Shown: positions 1-8,535 of the stretch, piece after piece
How the letters are laid out: every line of letters starts with the position of its first letter
Numbering within the stretch: the first letter of the stretch is position 1
DNA from: Lachnospiraceae bacterium
Lineage (GTDB): Bacteria; Bacillota; Clostridia; Lachnospirales; Lachnospiraceae
Length of the DNA stretch: 64,000 nt
Reading direction: 5' to 3'
NCBI GenBank assembly: GCA_017540605.1
Contig: JAFYAS010000064.1
Coordinates: 1-64,000, forward strand
Position numbers and translations under genes: made by a program
Notes under the pieces: model-generated
Database searches by the model: none
Told to the model about the DNA's origin: nothing
The model's input: only the letters and a program-made list of their open reading frames with translations

Positions 1-166
1 AGATCATAAACACTAGCATTAAACCAATGATTAAAACCTGTAATTTACTGTTGTTGGTTTGTTTTAAACCGTTCGAAAATTCTTTAAAGAATTATATCTC
101 ATAGAACCTTCGGGGTTGTCTTAGTATTTGATTATCAAAGTTCATATCCACCTTTAGGCGGATCAG
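1..166. other. Gene-free window edge
   Basis: No coding region or RNA gene is recognisable. On the minus strand, downstream of tRNA-Ser, there is a short hairpin at 148-163 (TCCGCC-TAAA-GGTGGA) without a clear U-tract, and a weaker AACC/GGTT hairpin near 107-119. The first could help end the tRNA transcript, but that is only a guess. Confidence 0.4.
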
Positions 167-252
167 CGGAGAGGGTGGGATTCGAACCCACGTGCCCGTG
201 AAGACAAACGGTTTTCAAGACCGCCTCGTTATGACCACTTCGATACCTCTCC
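167..252 (-). tRNA. tRNA-Ser (anticodon UGA)
   Basis: Read on the minus strand, the acceptor arm GGAGAGG pairs with CCTCTCC followed by discriminator G. The anticodon stem GCGGT/ACCGT encloses loop CTTGAAA, giving anticodon TGA, which reads UCA and other UCN serine codons. The extra arm is long, as in class II tRNAs, and the T-arm carries GGTTCGAATCC. CCA is not encoded. A sigma-A promoter lies about 60 bases upstream. Confidence 0.97.
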
Positions 253-315
253 ATAGCATAATCACTATGCTTTGTAGTTTTTTTTGCTCACCGGCTCACG
301 CCAGCGACATTGACT

Positions 316-344
316 ATAATATCACCAAGGTCACCTAATGTCAA
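316..344 (-). promoter_or_regulatory. Promoter of tRNA-Ser
   Basis: Minus-strand -35 box TTGACA (339-344) and -10 box TATTAT (316-321) are separated by exactly 17 bases. Transcription would begin near 309, leaving a leader of roughly 57 bases to be processed off the tRNA. The promoter sits between the ispD stop codon and the tRNA, so the tRNA is probably transcribed independently of ispD. Confidence 0.75.
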
Positions 345-423
345 GCACTTTTTTTATATTTTTCAAAGTTTTTTCAAACACGCCGGAAGCCTTGATTTTA
401 CAAGGGTTTCAAGCTCCTCTGCT

Positions 424-1110
424 TCATATTCTCAAAAATTCTTTCGCAAGATTTATATCCTCAGGGGTCGTAACCTTGATATTCCTATAATCACCTTCGA
501 TGATCTTCACACTCTTATTCGCATATCGTTCTATTATCACAGTATCATCAGTAATCTTTGTATCATTTAAGGTACGCATATCTTTATAGGCCCCAAGTAG
601 CATATTCCGATTGAAGCTCTGAGGTGTCTGCACATTCCAAAGGACACTTCTGTCTAAAGTTTCCACACCAAAGCCATCATCATCCACAACCTTTATTGTA
701 TCCTTTGTAGGAACAGCAACAGTCACTGCATCATATTTAACCACAGCATCCATAGACGATCTGATCATGGCATCTGTTACAAATGGTCTGGCACCATCAT
801 GTATCAATACATAATCCGCATCGATCGCTGCATTTAGTCCGTTATATACAGAATCATATCTCTCTTTTCCACCTGCCACTATAGTCGTTACCTTGACAAA
901 GCCATAGCGCATGACTATCTCATTCCTACAGTATTCTATATCTTCAAGTCCTGTAACCAAAATAATATCATCTACAGGACTCTCACTAAAGCTCTTTAGC
1001 GCATAGTAAATAAGAGGGTATCCCTCCAACTCCATATATTGTTTTTTCACATCACTATGCATCCGGCTTCCGCTACCGGCAGCAAGAACGATTGCTGTAA
1101 ACTTACTCAT
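424..1110 (-). CDS. ispD: 2-C-methyl-D-erythritol 4-phosphate cytidylyltransferase
   Basis: IspD transfers CMP from CTP to MEP in the non-mevalonate isoprenoid pathway, in the cytoplasm. The 228-residue protein opens with the nucleotide-binding signature AIVLAAGSGSRM and KKQY, and carries VLIHDGARPF and the C-terminal DTVIIE/VKIIEGDYRNIKVTTPEDI region typical of the family. The ATG at 1110 is preferred over an in-frame TTG at 1125 because GGAGAAAG precedes it and it follows the tsaD stop codon by one base, implying translational coupling. No other isoprenoid gene is nearby, so it seems to be carried in the tsaD transcript. Confidence 0.95.
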   Translation of the reverse strand: MSKFTAIVLAAGSGSRMHSDVKKQYMELEGYPLIYYALKSFSESPVDDIILVTGLEDIEYCRNEIVMRYGFVKVTTIVAGGKERYDSVYNGLNAAIDADYVLIHDGARPFVTDAMIRSSMDAVVKYDAVTVAVPTKDTIKVVDDDGFGVETLDRSVLWNVQTPQSFNRNMLLGAYKDMRTLNDTKITDDTVIIERYANKSVKIIEGDYRNIKVTTPEDINLAKEFLRI

Positions 1111-1111
1111 A

Positions 1112-2131
1112 TCATCTTTCTCCAAGCTTCAAATTGGGGATAGCATTTAGTGTAAGATCACTTCTTACACCCTTCATATATTCATAGTAGCCTGCTGCCG
1201 CGATCATGGCCGCGTTATCAGTGCAAAGTATTGGAGATGGCCTATAAAAGCTAAAACCATTCTCCTCGCAAGCATTTTTCATAGTTTCTCTAAGACAGGA
1301 ATTGGATGCAACTCCTCCCGCCAAAGCCACTTTATTCAGGCCGCTTTCTTTTACTGCATGTATGGTGTGTCCTACCAAAACATCTACCACCGCAGCTTGG
1401 AATGATGCTGCAACATCAGCCCTTACTATCTCCTCGCCCTTCATTTCGCACTGATTCAGATAATTTAGAACCGCTGATTTTAATCCACTAAAGCTAAAAT
1501 CATAATCATTATCTTTAAAGGATGCTCTTGGAAATGGTATCGCTTCCGGATTCCCCTCCTTTGCAACAGCGTCTATCTTTGGTCCTCCGGGATATCCAAG
1601 TCCTATAGCTCTGGCTACCTTATCAAATGCTTCTCCTGCCGCGTCATCTCTTGTCCTTCCAAGTATCTCATAAACACCATAATCAGCCACCTTCACCAAA
1701 TGAGAATGACCACCTGATGCTACAAGACATATAAAAGGAGGCTCAAGCTCCTTATCCTCAATATAATTTGCTGATATATGTCCCTCTATATGATGCACAC
1801 CTACAAGGTCTATCCCTCTGGCGAAGCTAATAGCCTTTGCCGCCGACACGCCTACAAGGAGAGCACCTACAAGTCCCGGACCATAGGTTACAGCTATTGC
1901 ATCAATATCATCAAAGGTCATCGATGCCTCACTCAAAGCAGCACTGATGACCTGATTGATCTTCTCTACATGTTTTCTTGATGCGATCTCAGGTACAACT
2001 CCTCCATATAATGTGTGAAGTGCTATCTGAGACGAAATAATATTTGACCTAACCTCCCGTCCATTCACAACAACGGCTGCTGCCGTTTCATCACAAGAGG
2101 TCTCTATTCCGAGAATATTTATTTCAGACAT
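1112..2131 (-). CDS. tsaD: tRNA N6-adenosine threonylcarbamoyltransferase TsaD
   Basis: TsaD, with TsaB and TsaE, transfers the threonylcarbamoyl group from TC-AMP to A37 of ANN-decoding tRNAs (t6A). The 339-residue protein has the Kae1/Qri7 family start [12 protein letters not shown], the metal-binding HIEGH motif near residue 111, the [11 protein letters not shown] stretch, [16 protein letters not shown], and the ASHKAE-type ATPase fold end with CTDNAAMIA. Length fits the family (about 335-345). It lies just upstream of ispD and some kilobases from tsaB and tsaE on the same strand, so it is part of a dispersed t6A group. Confidence 0.97.
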   Translation of the reverse strand: MSEINILGIETSCDETAAAVVVNGREVRSNIISSQIALHTLYGGVVPEIASRKHVEKINQVISAALSEASMTFDDIDAIAVTYGPGLVGALLVGVSAAKAISFARGIDLVGVHHIEGHISANYIEDKELEPPFICLVASGGHSHLVKVADYGVYEILGRTRDDAAGEAFDKVARAIGLGYPGGPKIDAVAKEGNPEAIPFPRASFKDNDYDFSFSGLKSAVLNYLNQCEMKGEEIVRADVAASFQAAVVDVLVGHTIHAVKESGLNKVALAGGVASNSCLRETMKNACEENGFSFYRPSPILCTDNAAMIAAAGYYEYMKGVRSDLTLNAIPNLKLGER

Positions 2132-2185
2132 TTTTCACGATCCTTCTATATATTGTAAATGATAAACACTACAGCCTAAAGCTAA

Positions 2186-2791
2186 TTATTGCTCTGTAGT
2201 GTTTATATTGGAAGCCTTAAGCTCCCATGTAAGTATCTTCCATCTTCCCAAGGCATCCTTTGCCAGAAGATATGTTTCTTCCTTGGTTGCCGTAATTCCC
2301 TTTACCTTCATATTTACGGTAAGGTCAACCTCTGCCGTCTCGATATTATTCTGAGTCGCATATCTCACCTGGCTCGATTCAGGCATATCAAAACCAATGA
2401 TCTTTAGACCTTCTTCCTTATAAGCGGCAATCTCATTTTTCAGATTGGATATATTGTTAGCCTCCGAATTCTTGTCTAAGAGTCTCAGATCATAGAGATT
2501 TCTCATACTTATGCACAATGCCTCGACCTGTTCATCCTCCGGAAGCTTGTCGGGATCATTACCAAGAAGATATTTTAAATAACGACAATGAAGCTTCATA
2601 ACCTCCTTGACCGTCTTCGGATAATCTCCTACATAATCATATTCAGCAAGCTTGTCATACTCGGTAAGCTTACCCTTCTTCGCTTCCTCGCTTTTTCGGT
2701 TGTTGTCAACCGTTCGATAGAATAAGAAGATCAAAACACACCCTATCATGATGAATGTACCTATGAATTGAGCTATTCCCTTTTGCTTCAT
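2186..2791 (-). CDS. Membrane-anchored protein of unknown function
   Basis: A 201-residue protein that I do not recognise as a named family. It has one N-terminal membrane segment (about residues 8-25, FIGTFIMIGCVLIFLFY) after a short basic start, then a charged extracytoplasmic or cytoplasmic part. The middle (residues 50-105) is helical; the last 80 residues read like a small alpha/beta lipocalin-NTF2-type domain ending in a repeated Thr/Val strand pattern and KILTWELKASN. Such proteins are common as hypothetical genes in Lachnospiraceae. It sits between rnz and tsaD, 13 bases after the rnz stop, so it is probably in the same operon. Function cannot be assigned. Confidence 0.8.
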   Translation of the reverse strand: MKQKGIAQFIGTFIMIGCVLIFLFYRTVDNNRKSEEAKKGKLTEYDKLAEYDYVGDYPKTVKEVMKLHCRYLKYLLGNDPDKLPEDEQVEALCISMRNLYDLRLLDKNSEANNISNLKNEIAAYKEEGLKIIGFDMPESSQVRYATQNNIETAEVDLTVNMKVKGITATKEETYLLAKDALGRWKILTWELKASNINTTEQ

Positions 2792-2804
2792 AGATCAGTC
2801 TCCT

Positions 2805-3713
2805 TTAGTCTCTGAAATTGAGTTCCTTGTCATCTCTGTCTTTTGCCGCTCTAATAGGCTCCCATATTTTCCTCACCTCATCCATATATTGTTCAGGATG
2901 AGTAAGGGAAGGACTATAATGAGTAAGCCAGGTTTCTTTAGCATTTGCCGCCTTGGCAAGCCTTGCAGCCTCATAAAAGGTCATATGCTTATGCTCTATC
3001 GCTTTCTCCTGCTTCTCCGGATCTCCATACATACCCTCACAGATAAAAAGATCCGAATCCTTGGCGTATTCAGCTATCTCAGGAATAGGTCTGGTATCCG
3101 TACAATAGGTAATCTTCAAGCCTTTTCTGCCAGGCCCAAGTACCATATCCTTCGTGTATACTCTGCCATCAGCTTCAATAGTCTCGCCCTTTTGAAGCCT
3201 ACTCCAAAACTTTAGCGGGATATCTGCTGCCTTTGCCTTTTCCACGTCAAACTCACCGGCTCTGTCAAGCTCAAAGCTATAACCATAGCACAGAACATTG
3301 TGATTGAGTTTAAAAGCCTTCGCTCTAAGTCCGCAGACCTCAAAATCAAATTGGTCTCCCTCAAGCTCTATAAAATTGATCTCAAAAGGAATCTCAGGCG
3401 CTATGACACGAAGTGAATTCACAACCTTTTCTACCTTCTTCGGTCCTATAATAGTAAGAGGATCCGTCTTTTCAGCATTTTTTAAAGCCAACAAAAAACC
3501 CGGAAGTCCACTTATATGATCCGCGTGAAAATGTGTAAAGCAGATAGCATCCACAGGCTTTATTGACCAACCCTTTTGCTTGATACTGATCTGTGTAGCC
3601 TCTCCGCAGTCAACCAATATGCTTTTTCCGTTATATCTCATCATAAGGGATGTGAGATTTCTATAGGGAAGAGGCATCATACCTCCCGTTCCCAATAAAC
3701 AAACATCTATCAT
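2805..3713 (-). CDS. rnz: Ribonuclease Z
   Basis: RNase Z is the metallo-beta-lactamase endonuclease that trims tRNA 3' ends where CCA is not encoded, which fits the CCA-less tRNA-Ser in this window. The zinc motif THFHADHISG lies near residue 65, with further ligands in HNVLCYGY, TYCTDTRP and the C-terminal THYSPSL. Length is 302 residues from ATG 3713, close to the usual 305-310. That ATG is chosen because GAGGA lies 6 bases upstream; an in-frame TTG at 3725 lacks a good ribosome site. It follows rimI by 35 bases in the same orientation. Confidence 0.93.
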   Translation of the reverse strand: MIDVCLLGTGGMMPLPYRNLTSLMMRYNGKSILVDCGEATQISIKQKGWSIKPVDAICFTHFHADHISGLPGFLLALKNAEKTDPLTIIGPKKVEKVVNSLRVIAPEIPFEINFIELEGDQFDFEVCGLRAKAFKLNHNVLCYGYSFELDRAGEFDVEKAKAADIPLKFWSRLQKGETIEADGRVYTKDMVLGPGRKGLKITYCTDTRPIPEIAEYAKDSDLFICEGMYGDPEKQEKAIEHKHMTFYEAARLAKAANAKETWLTHYSPSLTHPEQYMDEVRKIWEPIRAAKDRDDKELNFRD

Positions 3714-3748
3714 TTCATTCCTCAAAAATCACATATTAAAAACAATCG

Positions 3749-4195
3749 TCATGCTATCACAAGCTTCATGATCACAGCGTCCTCCATGGGCTCTCTATAA
3801 TAATTATAACGAACAGATATCCTTTCAAAGCCATACTCTTCATAAAAGACTATAGCCCCTTTGTTGGACGCTCTCACCTCAAGAATTATAGAAAGTACAC
3901 CCTTTTCTCTGGCAGCCGAGGCAAGCTTATCAAGAAGCATCCGTCCTATCCCATGCCTTCGAACTGCTTCACCAACCGCTATCGTCAGTATATCCGCTGA
4001 ATCCACTGCAACAAGTATACCACAAAGCCCAACGATCCTTCCGCCACTCTTCGCAACATAAAACAACTTATCGGGATCCTCAATAGCCTGAAAAAAATCA
4101 TCTATACTCATAGACTCACTTTTAAAGCAGGATACCTCTATGTCCGAGCAAGCCTTACAATCATCAAGCTGCAATTCTTCTATAACAAAATCCAT
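3749..4195 (-). CDS. rimI: Ribosomal protein bS18-alanine N-acetyltransferase RimI
   Basis: A 148-residue GNAT acetyltransferase. The acetyl-CoA loop reads VGEAVRRHGIGRMLLDKL (Q/RxxGxG/A type), preceded by LTIAV, and followed by LEVRASNKGAIVFYEEYGFE, the hallmark RimI/GNAT beta6-alpha segment. RimI acetylates the N-terminal alanine of ribosomal protein S18. The assignment to RimI rather than a generic GNAT rests mainly on its place directly after tsaB, a very common arrangement in Firmicutes; the start ATG follows AGGATATT. Confidence 0.88.
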   Translation of the reverse strand: MDFVIEELQLDDCKACSDIEVSCFKSESMSIDDFFQAIEDPDKLFYVAKSGGRIVGLCGILVAVDSADILTIAVGEAVRRHGIGRMLLDKLASAAREKGVLSIILEVRASNKGAIVFYEEYGFERISVRYNYYREPMEDAVIMKLVIA

Positions 4196-4201
4196 AATAT
4201 C

Positions 4202-4927
4202 CTATACCTCTATCGACTGACCCTTTTCAAGCCTCTCTCGTTCAGCCTGTGAAAGTCTAAGATAAACAGGTTTAAGCTCAGATGCATCAACAAGCTCTCC
4301 TTTTTTCGCAAGCTCTATAGCTAAAAGTCCCACAGCCGAGGCTTTTTGTCTCGAAAGATGTGGCAAAGCAAACCTCGCCTTGAAATCATCGACCTCATTT
4401 AATGTGTTCTTAATAACCTCCACACCATCGCCTAAAAAAATAGGGGCATACACATCAGACCCTGATAGCTCTCTTACCTTTTGTATAAGCTCTAATCTAT
4501 CCATAGGTATCTGATCCATAACGCAAATAGGCTTCTGATCTTCAAATCTGTAAATACCGGTATATACCTGATTTCTTCTTGCATCCATCACCGATACAAC
4601 AAGCCCCGGATAATCACATAGATTGTAGGCCATAGCTCCAAGAGTAGGCACTGCTACAAGCTTTTTATCAAGAGCAAGCCCCAATCCCTTCGCAGTAGCA
4701 ACACCTATACGTAGCCCTGTAAATGAACCCGGACCCACCGATATCGCTATATGATCGATAGACTCAAGGTCTGTCTCTGTCATTCGAACAATCTCATCAA
4801 GCATCGGCATCAAGGTCTGCGAATGGGTCTTTTTATGATTCACACTATATTCTGCTATAACATTTTCCTCATCAACTATGGCAACAGATGCCACAAGAGA
4901 CGAGCTTTCTATCGCTAAAATCTTCAT
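4202..4927 (-). CDS. tsaB: t6A biosynthesis protein TsaB
   Basis: TsaB is the catalytically inactive TsaD paralogue that scaffolds the bacterial t6A complex. The 241-residue protein begins MKILAIESSSLVASVAI and carries THSQTLMPMLDEIV and the family-typical ISVGPGSFTGLRIGVATAKGL. The metal-binding HxxxH motif of TsaD is absent, as expected. It lies 6 bases after tsaE and 6 bases before rimI, an obvious tsaE-tsaB-rimI operon. Confidence 0.96.
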   Translation of the reverse strand: MKILAIESSSLVASVAIVDEENVIAEYSVNHKKTHSQTLMPMLDEIVRMTETDLESIDHIAISVGPGSFTGLRIGVATAKGLGLALDKKLVAVPTLGAMAYNLCDYPGLVVSVMDARRNQVYTGIYRFEDQKPICVMDQIPMDRLELIQKVRELSGSDVYAPIFLGDGVEVIKNTLNEVDDFKARFALPHLSRQKASAVGLLAIELAKKGELVDASELKPVYLRLSQAERERLEKGQSIEV

Positions 4928-4933
4928 ATTCTC

Positions 4934-5350
4934 TCAGACTATCTCTATCTCCCTATGATCGAGTCCCTTGTCAAGATTCTTCCTTATAGTTACAGAAATC
5001 CTGTCCTTTGGAAGAATATCATCGATGATCTGTGCCCATTCGATAAGACAGACTCCATCGCCCTCAACCATCTCATCAAAGCCGATCTCATACATCTCTT
5101 CACTGTCAGCTATACGATATACATCCATATGATAAAGCTTAAGTCTGCCCTCGTATTCCTGAACTATAGTAAATGTAGGGCTTGTGATATGATCCTCTAT
5201 CCCAAGTCCCTTTGCAAAGCCCTTGGAAAAAACAGTCTTACCCGTACCAAGATCACCATTTAGACAATAAATCTCTCCGGGCTTCGCATTTTCTCCCATA
5301 CGCCTCGCATATTCAAAGGTATCATTTTCCGAATTACTCTCAAATATCAT
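4934..5350 (-). CDS. tsaE: t6A biosynthesis ATPase TsaE
   Basis: TsaE is the P-loop ATPase that drives turnover of the TsaB-TsaD complex in bacteria. The 138-residue protein has the Walker A motif GDLGTGKT near residue 35, SPTFTIVQEY and LYHMDVYR, and the closing Walker B-like CLIEWAQ. ATG 5350 is preferred over an in-frame TTG at 5365 because AGAGG lies just upstream. It overlaps the 3' end of the YcxB-like gene only if the TTG is used; from 5350 the two genes are separated by 8 bases. Confidence 0.95.
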   Translation of the reverse strand: MIFESNSENDTFEYARRMGENAKPGEIYCLNGDLGTGKTVFSKGFAKGLGIEDHITSPTFTIVQEYEGRLKLYHMDVYRIADSEEMYEIGFDEMVEGDGVCLIEWAQIIDDILPKDRISVTIRKNLDKGLDHREIEIV

Positions 5351-5358
5351 AAAACCTC

Positions 5359-5847
5359 TCAACAAACCCCTATATGCTTCTCAATATATTCTCTGATCTC
5401 TTCTGCTTCACCACCAAGCTCATCCTTTGGAAAAATAAAAGCAAAGCGCTTGGCCGTAAATAGATAATAAGCATTTTTCTTAATGATCAGTTTGTATCCG
5501 GTACTCCATTCTATGCTCTGATCTGTTTCATCCTGTGATATGGTGATACCGCCCTCATCCAAAACGTAATGTAGCGGCTTTTTATATACAGGATTGAGTT
5601 TCACTGTCTGTGGCGCCTTCATAAGTATCATCAATGGATTGACTATTGTGAACAGAGCCGCCAAAAATCCGAGCACAAGCCTTGCTCCGGTATCATATGA
5701 AGAAAAATTCGCTATAAGAAGCCCTAGGGCAGCAAGACTTAAAATGACTCCAAACCAGCCGGAAAAGCCACGATAATTGCTGTAAAACATGAAAGCTCGC
5801 ATATCCGAAACCCTCATGCTTATATCAAATTCATATCTATCCTTCAT
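5359..5847 (-). CDS. YcxB-like membrane protein
   Basis: A 162-residue protein with the layout of the YcxB family: a short cytoplasmic start (YEFDISMRVSDMRAFM), two closely spaced membrane segments at about residues 31-50 and 54-75, then a soluble beta-rich tail with YVLDEGGITISQ, IEWSTGYKLIIKKNAYYLFTAKRFAFIFPK. That tail pattern (hydrophobic strand, W, then a YLFxxxxxAFIxPK stretch) is the family hallmark. Molecular role is unknown. It is directly upstream of tsaE and downstream of tex in one co-directional run. Confidence 0.8.
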   Translation of the reverse strand: MKDRYEFDISMRVSDMRAFMFYSNYRGFSGWFGVILSLAALGLLIANFSSYDTGARLVLGFLAALFTIVNPLMILMKAPQTVKLNPVYKKPLHYVLDEGGITISQDETDQSIEWSTGYKLIIKKNAYYLFTAKRFAFIFPKDELGGEAEEIREYIEKHIGVC

Positions 5848-5863
5848 AATAAAAGCTCCGATA

Positions 5864-8008
5864 TTATAGAATCATAGAAAGCCCGATTCTCTTCTTCTTA
5901 ATATCAACAGAGAGAACCTTGACCTCAACTATATCTCCGACACTTACCACATCCAACGGATGCTTTACAAACTTTTTGTCGGTAAGCTGAGATATGTGAA
6001 CCAATCCATCCTCATGTACTCCGATATCAACAAAGGCACCAAAATCGATAACATTTCTGACTGTACCCTTAAGGATCATCCCCTCTGAAAGATCCTCCAT
6101 AGTCATAACATCAGTCCTAAGGATAGGCTTTGGCATCTCATCACGAGGATCCCTTCCGGGCTTTTCAAGCTCCTTTAATATATCATCAAGAGTGATCTCA
6201 CCGATACCAAGTTCTTCGGCAGTCTTCTTTTTATCCTTCACAAGCATCGAGATACCTACCAAGCCTGATGATGTGATATCCGAAAGATCATATCCAAGCT
6301 TCTTTATAAGTGATGTAGTCACCTCATAGGTTTCAGGATGCACAGAGGTAGAATCAAGAGGATTATCACCACCGGTAATACGAAGGAAGCCTGCGCACTG
6401 CTCAAAAGCTTTAGGTCCAAGCTTTGAAACCTTCAAAAGCTGCTTTCTATCAGTAAATCTTCCGTTCTCTTCACGGTACACGATAATATTCTTCGCTATG
6501 GTCTTGGTAATACCTGATACATATTGGAGAAGAGGTGCAGATGCTGTATTTAAGTCAACTCCTACTTTATTTACAGAGGATTCAACTACTCCTCCCAGAG
6601 TCTCTCCAAGCTTTTTCTGATTCATATCATGCTGATACTGACCGACACCTATAGCCTTGGGGTCGATCTTTACAAGTTCTGCAAGAGGATCCTGAACACG
6701 CCTTGCAATGGAAGCTGCGCTTCTCTGTCCCACATCAAAGTTGGGGAATTCCTCTGTAGCAAGCTCTGAAGCGGAGTAAACAGATGCCCCTGCCTCATTG
6801 GTGATTACATAGGAAACCTTCTCAGGTATCTCCTTCAAAAGCTCGACTATAACCTGCTCCGATTCTCTTGATGCAGTACCGTTGCCAACAGAAATAAGAG
6901 TAATACCATATTTTTTAATAAGACCGTATACTATCTTCTTCGCCTCAGCAACCTTGCTCTGAGGTGCTGTTGGATAAATTACCACTGTATCCAAAACCTT
7001 ACCGGTGGCATCCACAACAGCAAGCTTACAGCCTGTTCTAAAAGCCGGATCCCAGCCAAGTACAACCTGGCCTGCGATAGGTGGCTGCATAAGAAGCTGA
7101 GTTAGGTTCTTACCAAATACCTCGATAGCCCCATCCTCAGCCATCTCTGTAAGAGCATTCCTTACATCTCTTTCTACCTGAGGAGCTATCAATCTGTCAT
7201 AGCTATCCTTTATAGCTCTCTTTAAATATTCGCTGGTATATTCATTATCCTTGATGATAAGCTTCTTCTCAAGATAACCAATGATCCTATCCGAATCCAC
7301 ATCTATCTTTACAGTGAGGATCTTTTCCTTCTCACCCCTGTTCATAGCAAGAACTCTGTAGCCTGCAGCTTTCTTCACAGGCTCCTTAAAATCATAATAC
7401 ATCTCATATACAGAGGATACCTCACTATCCTTTGCAGCAGACACTATCTGTCCCTCTTTCATGGTGAATTCACGGATATATGACCAATACTCCGCATCAT
7501 CTGATATCCTCTCTGCTATGATATCAAGAGCCCCGTTTATCGCGTCCTCTGTAGTTGTTACTTCCTTTTCCTCTGACAGATAGTTCTCCGCCTCCTTGTC
7601 AACAGGATGAGACGCAAGCTCCATCATAACGAAATCAGCAAGACCTTCCAAGCCCTTTTCTTTAGCTATTGTCGCCCTTGTTCTTCTCTTTTGCTTATAG
7701 GGTCTGTAGAGATCCTCTACAGCAACCAGTGTTTCCGCTTCCTTTATCTGCTTTTCAAGCTCAGGAGTAAGCTTTTCCTGCTCCCTTATGCTATCAATAA
7801 TTGCTTCCTTTCTCTCTTCAAGATTGCGAAGGTAGGTAAGTCTTTCTCCAAGCTTTCTCAATACTTCATCATTAAGTGAGCCTGTGACTTCCTTTCTGTA
7901 TCTTGCGATAAAAGGAATGGTGCAGCCCTCATCAATAAGCTTTACCGTTGCCTCCACCTGACTAGTCTTAATCCCGAGTTCCTTTGCAATCTTTGCTTCA
8001 ATATTCAT
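5864..8008 (-). CDS. tex: Tex-family S1 RNA-binding protein
   Basis: Tex is a nucleic-acid-binding protein with a YqgF/RuvC-like nuclease fold, helix-hairpin-helix elements and a C-terminal S1 domain; its exact role in transcription or RNA decay is still unsettled. The 714-residue sequence starts IAKELGIKTSQVEATV, has FIARYRKEVTGSLNDEVLR, the YqgF-like ILGWDPAFRTGCKLAVVD block, KIDPKAIGVGQYQHDM, the HhH stretch NTASAPLLQYVSGI and GPKAFEQCAGFLRI, and the S1 domain MILKGTVRNVIDFGAFVDIG at about residues 640-712. Length matches the family. Confidence 0.96.
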   Translation of the reverse strand: MNIEAKIAKELGIKTSQVEATVKLIDEGCTIPFIARYRKEVTGSLNDEVLRKLGERLTYLRNLEERKEAIIDSIREQEKLTPELEKQIKEAETLVAVEDLYRPYKQKRRTRATIAKEKGLEGLADFVMMELASHPVDKEAENYLSEEKEVTTTEDAINGALDIIAERISDDAEYWSYIREFTMKEGQIVSAAKDSEVSSVYEMYYDFKEPVKKAAGYRVLAMNRGEKEKILTVKIDVDSDRIIGYLEKKLIIKDNEYTSEYLKRAIKDSYDRLIAPQVERDVRNALTEMAEDGAIEVFGKNLTQLLMQPPIAGQVVLGWDPAFRTGCKLAVVDATGKVLDTVVIYPTAPQSKVAEAKKIVYGLIKKYGITLISVGNGTASRESEQVIVELLKEIPEKVSYVITNEAGASVYSASELATEEFPNFDVGQRSAASIARRVQDPLAELVKIDPKAIGVGQYQHDMNQKKLGETLGGVVESSVNKVGVDLNTASAPLLQYVSGITKTIAKNIIVYREENGRFTDRKQLLKVSKLGPKAFEQCAGFLRITGGDNPLDSTSVHPETYEVTTSLIKKLGYDLSDITSSGLVGISMLVKDKKKTAEELGIGEITLDDILKELEKPGRDPRDEMPKPILRTDVMTMEDLSEGMILKGTVRNVIDFGAFVDIGVHEDGLVHISQLTDKKFVKHPLDVVSVGDIVEVKVLSVDIKKKRIGLSMIL

Positions 8009-8030
8009 CTTTACTTACTACTCCTAAATA

Positions 8031-8516
8031 CTATAAATTGATCGATATCTTTTTTTCATCTGATTTATATGGCCTGAATGATACTCCAGCCATATCAAAC
8101 ATTTTCTTGGAGGCTATCGTTGACTCCGTATCTGCATATTTGTCAGAGAGATAAATGATCTCTTTTATTCCACTTTGAATGATTGCCTTCGCACATTCAT
8201 TACAGGGAAACAAGGTAGAATAACATCTGGCTCCCCTTAATGAACCACCGCCATAATTTAAAATGGCATTGAGCTCAGCGTGGCAAACAAAGAAGTATTT
8301 ATTCTCCAAAGCCCCACCTATCTTGCCCCAAGGCATCACATCATCATCGCAACCTGACGGCATGCCGTTGTAGCCCACAGAAAGAATCTTGTTGTTTGCA
8401 TCAACGATACAAGCTCCAACCTGAGTATTTGGATCCTTGCTACGCTCCGCTGAAAGCAGTGCAATTCCCATAAAATACTGATCCCACGAAAGATAATCTG
8501 TTCTCTTCTCACTCAT
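8031..8516 (-). CDS. dCMP deaminase (ComE operon protein 2-like)
   Basis: A zinc-dependent cytidine/deoxycytidylate deaminase, 161 residues. The catalytic signature CHAELNAILN (His and Glu) and PCNECAKAIIQSGI (two Cys ligands) are intact, and DPNTQVGACIVD and GYNGMPSGCDD are typical of dCMP deaminases, which make dUMP for thymidylate synthesis. The start at 8516 is chosen for its strong GGAGGAAG site; an upstream ATG at 8558 would overlap the AAA gene by 23 bases and lacks such a site. The gene follows the AAA protein by 19 bases and precedes tex. Confidence 0.92.
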   Translation of the reverse strand: MSEKRTDYLSWDQYFMGIALLSAERSKDPNTQVGACIVDANNKILSVGYNGMPSGCDDDVMPWGKIGGALENKYFFVCHAELNAILNYGGGSLRGARCYSTLFPCNECAKAIIQSGIKEIIYLSDKYADTESTIASKKMFDMAGVSFRPYKSDEKKISINL

Positions 8517-8535
8517 AAAAACTTCCTCCAGCCGA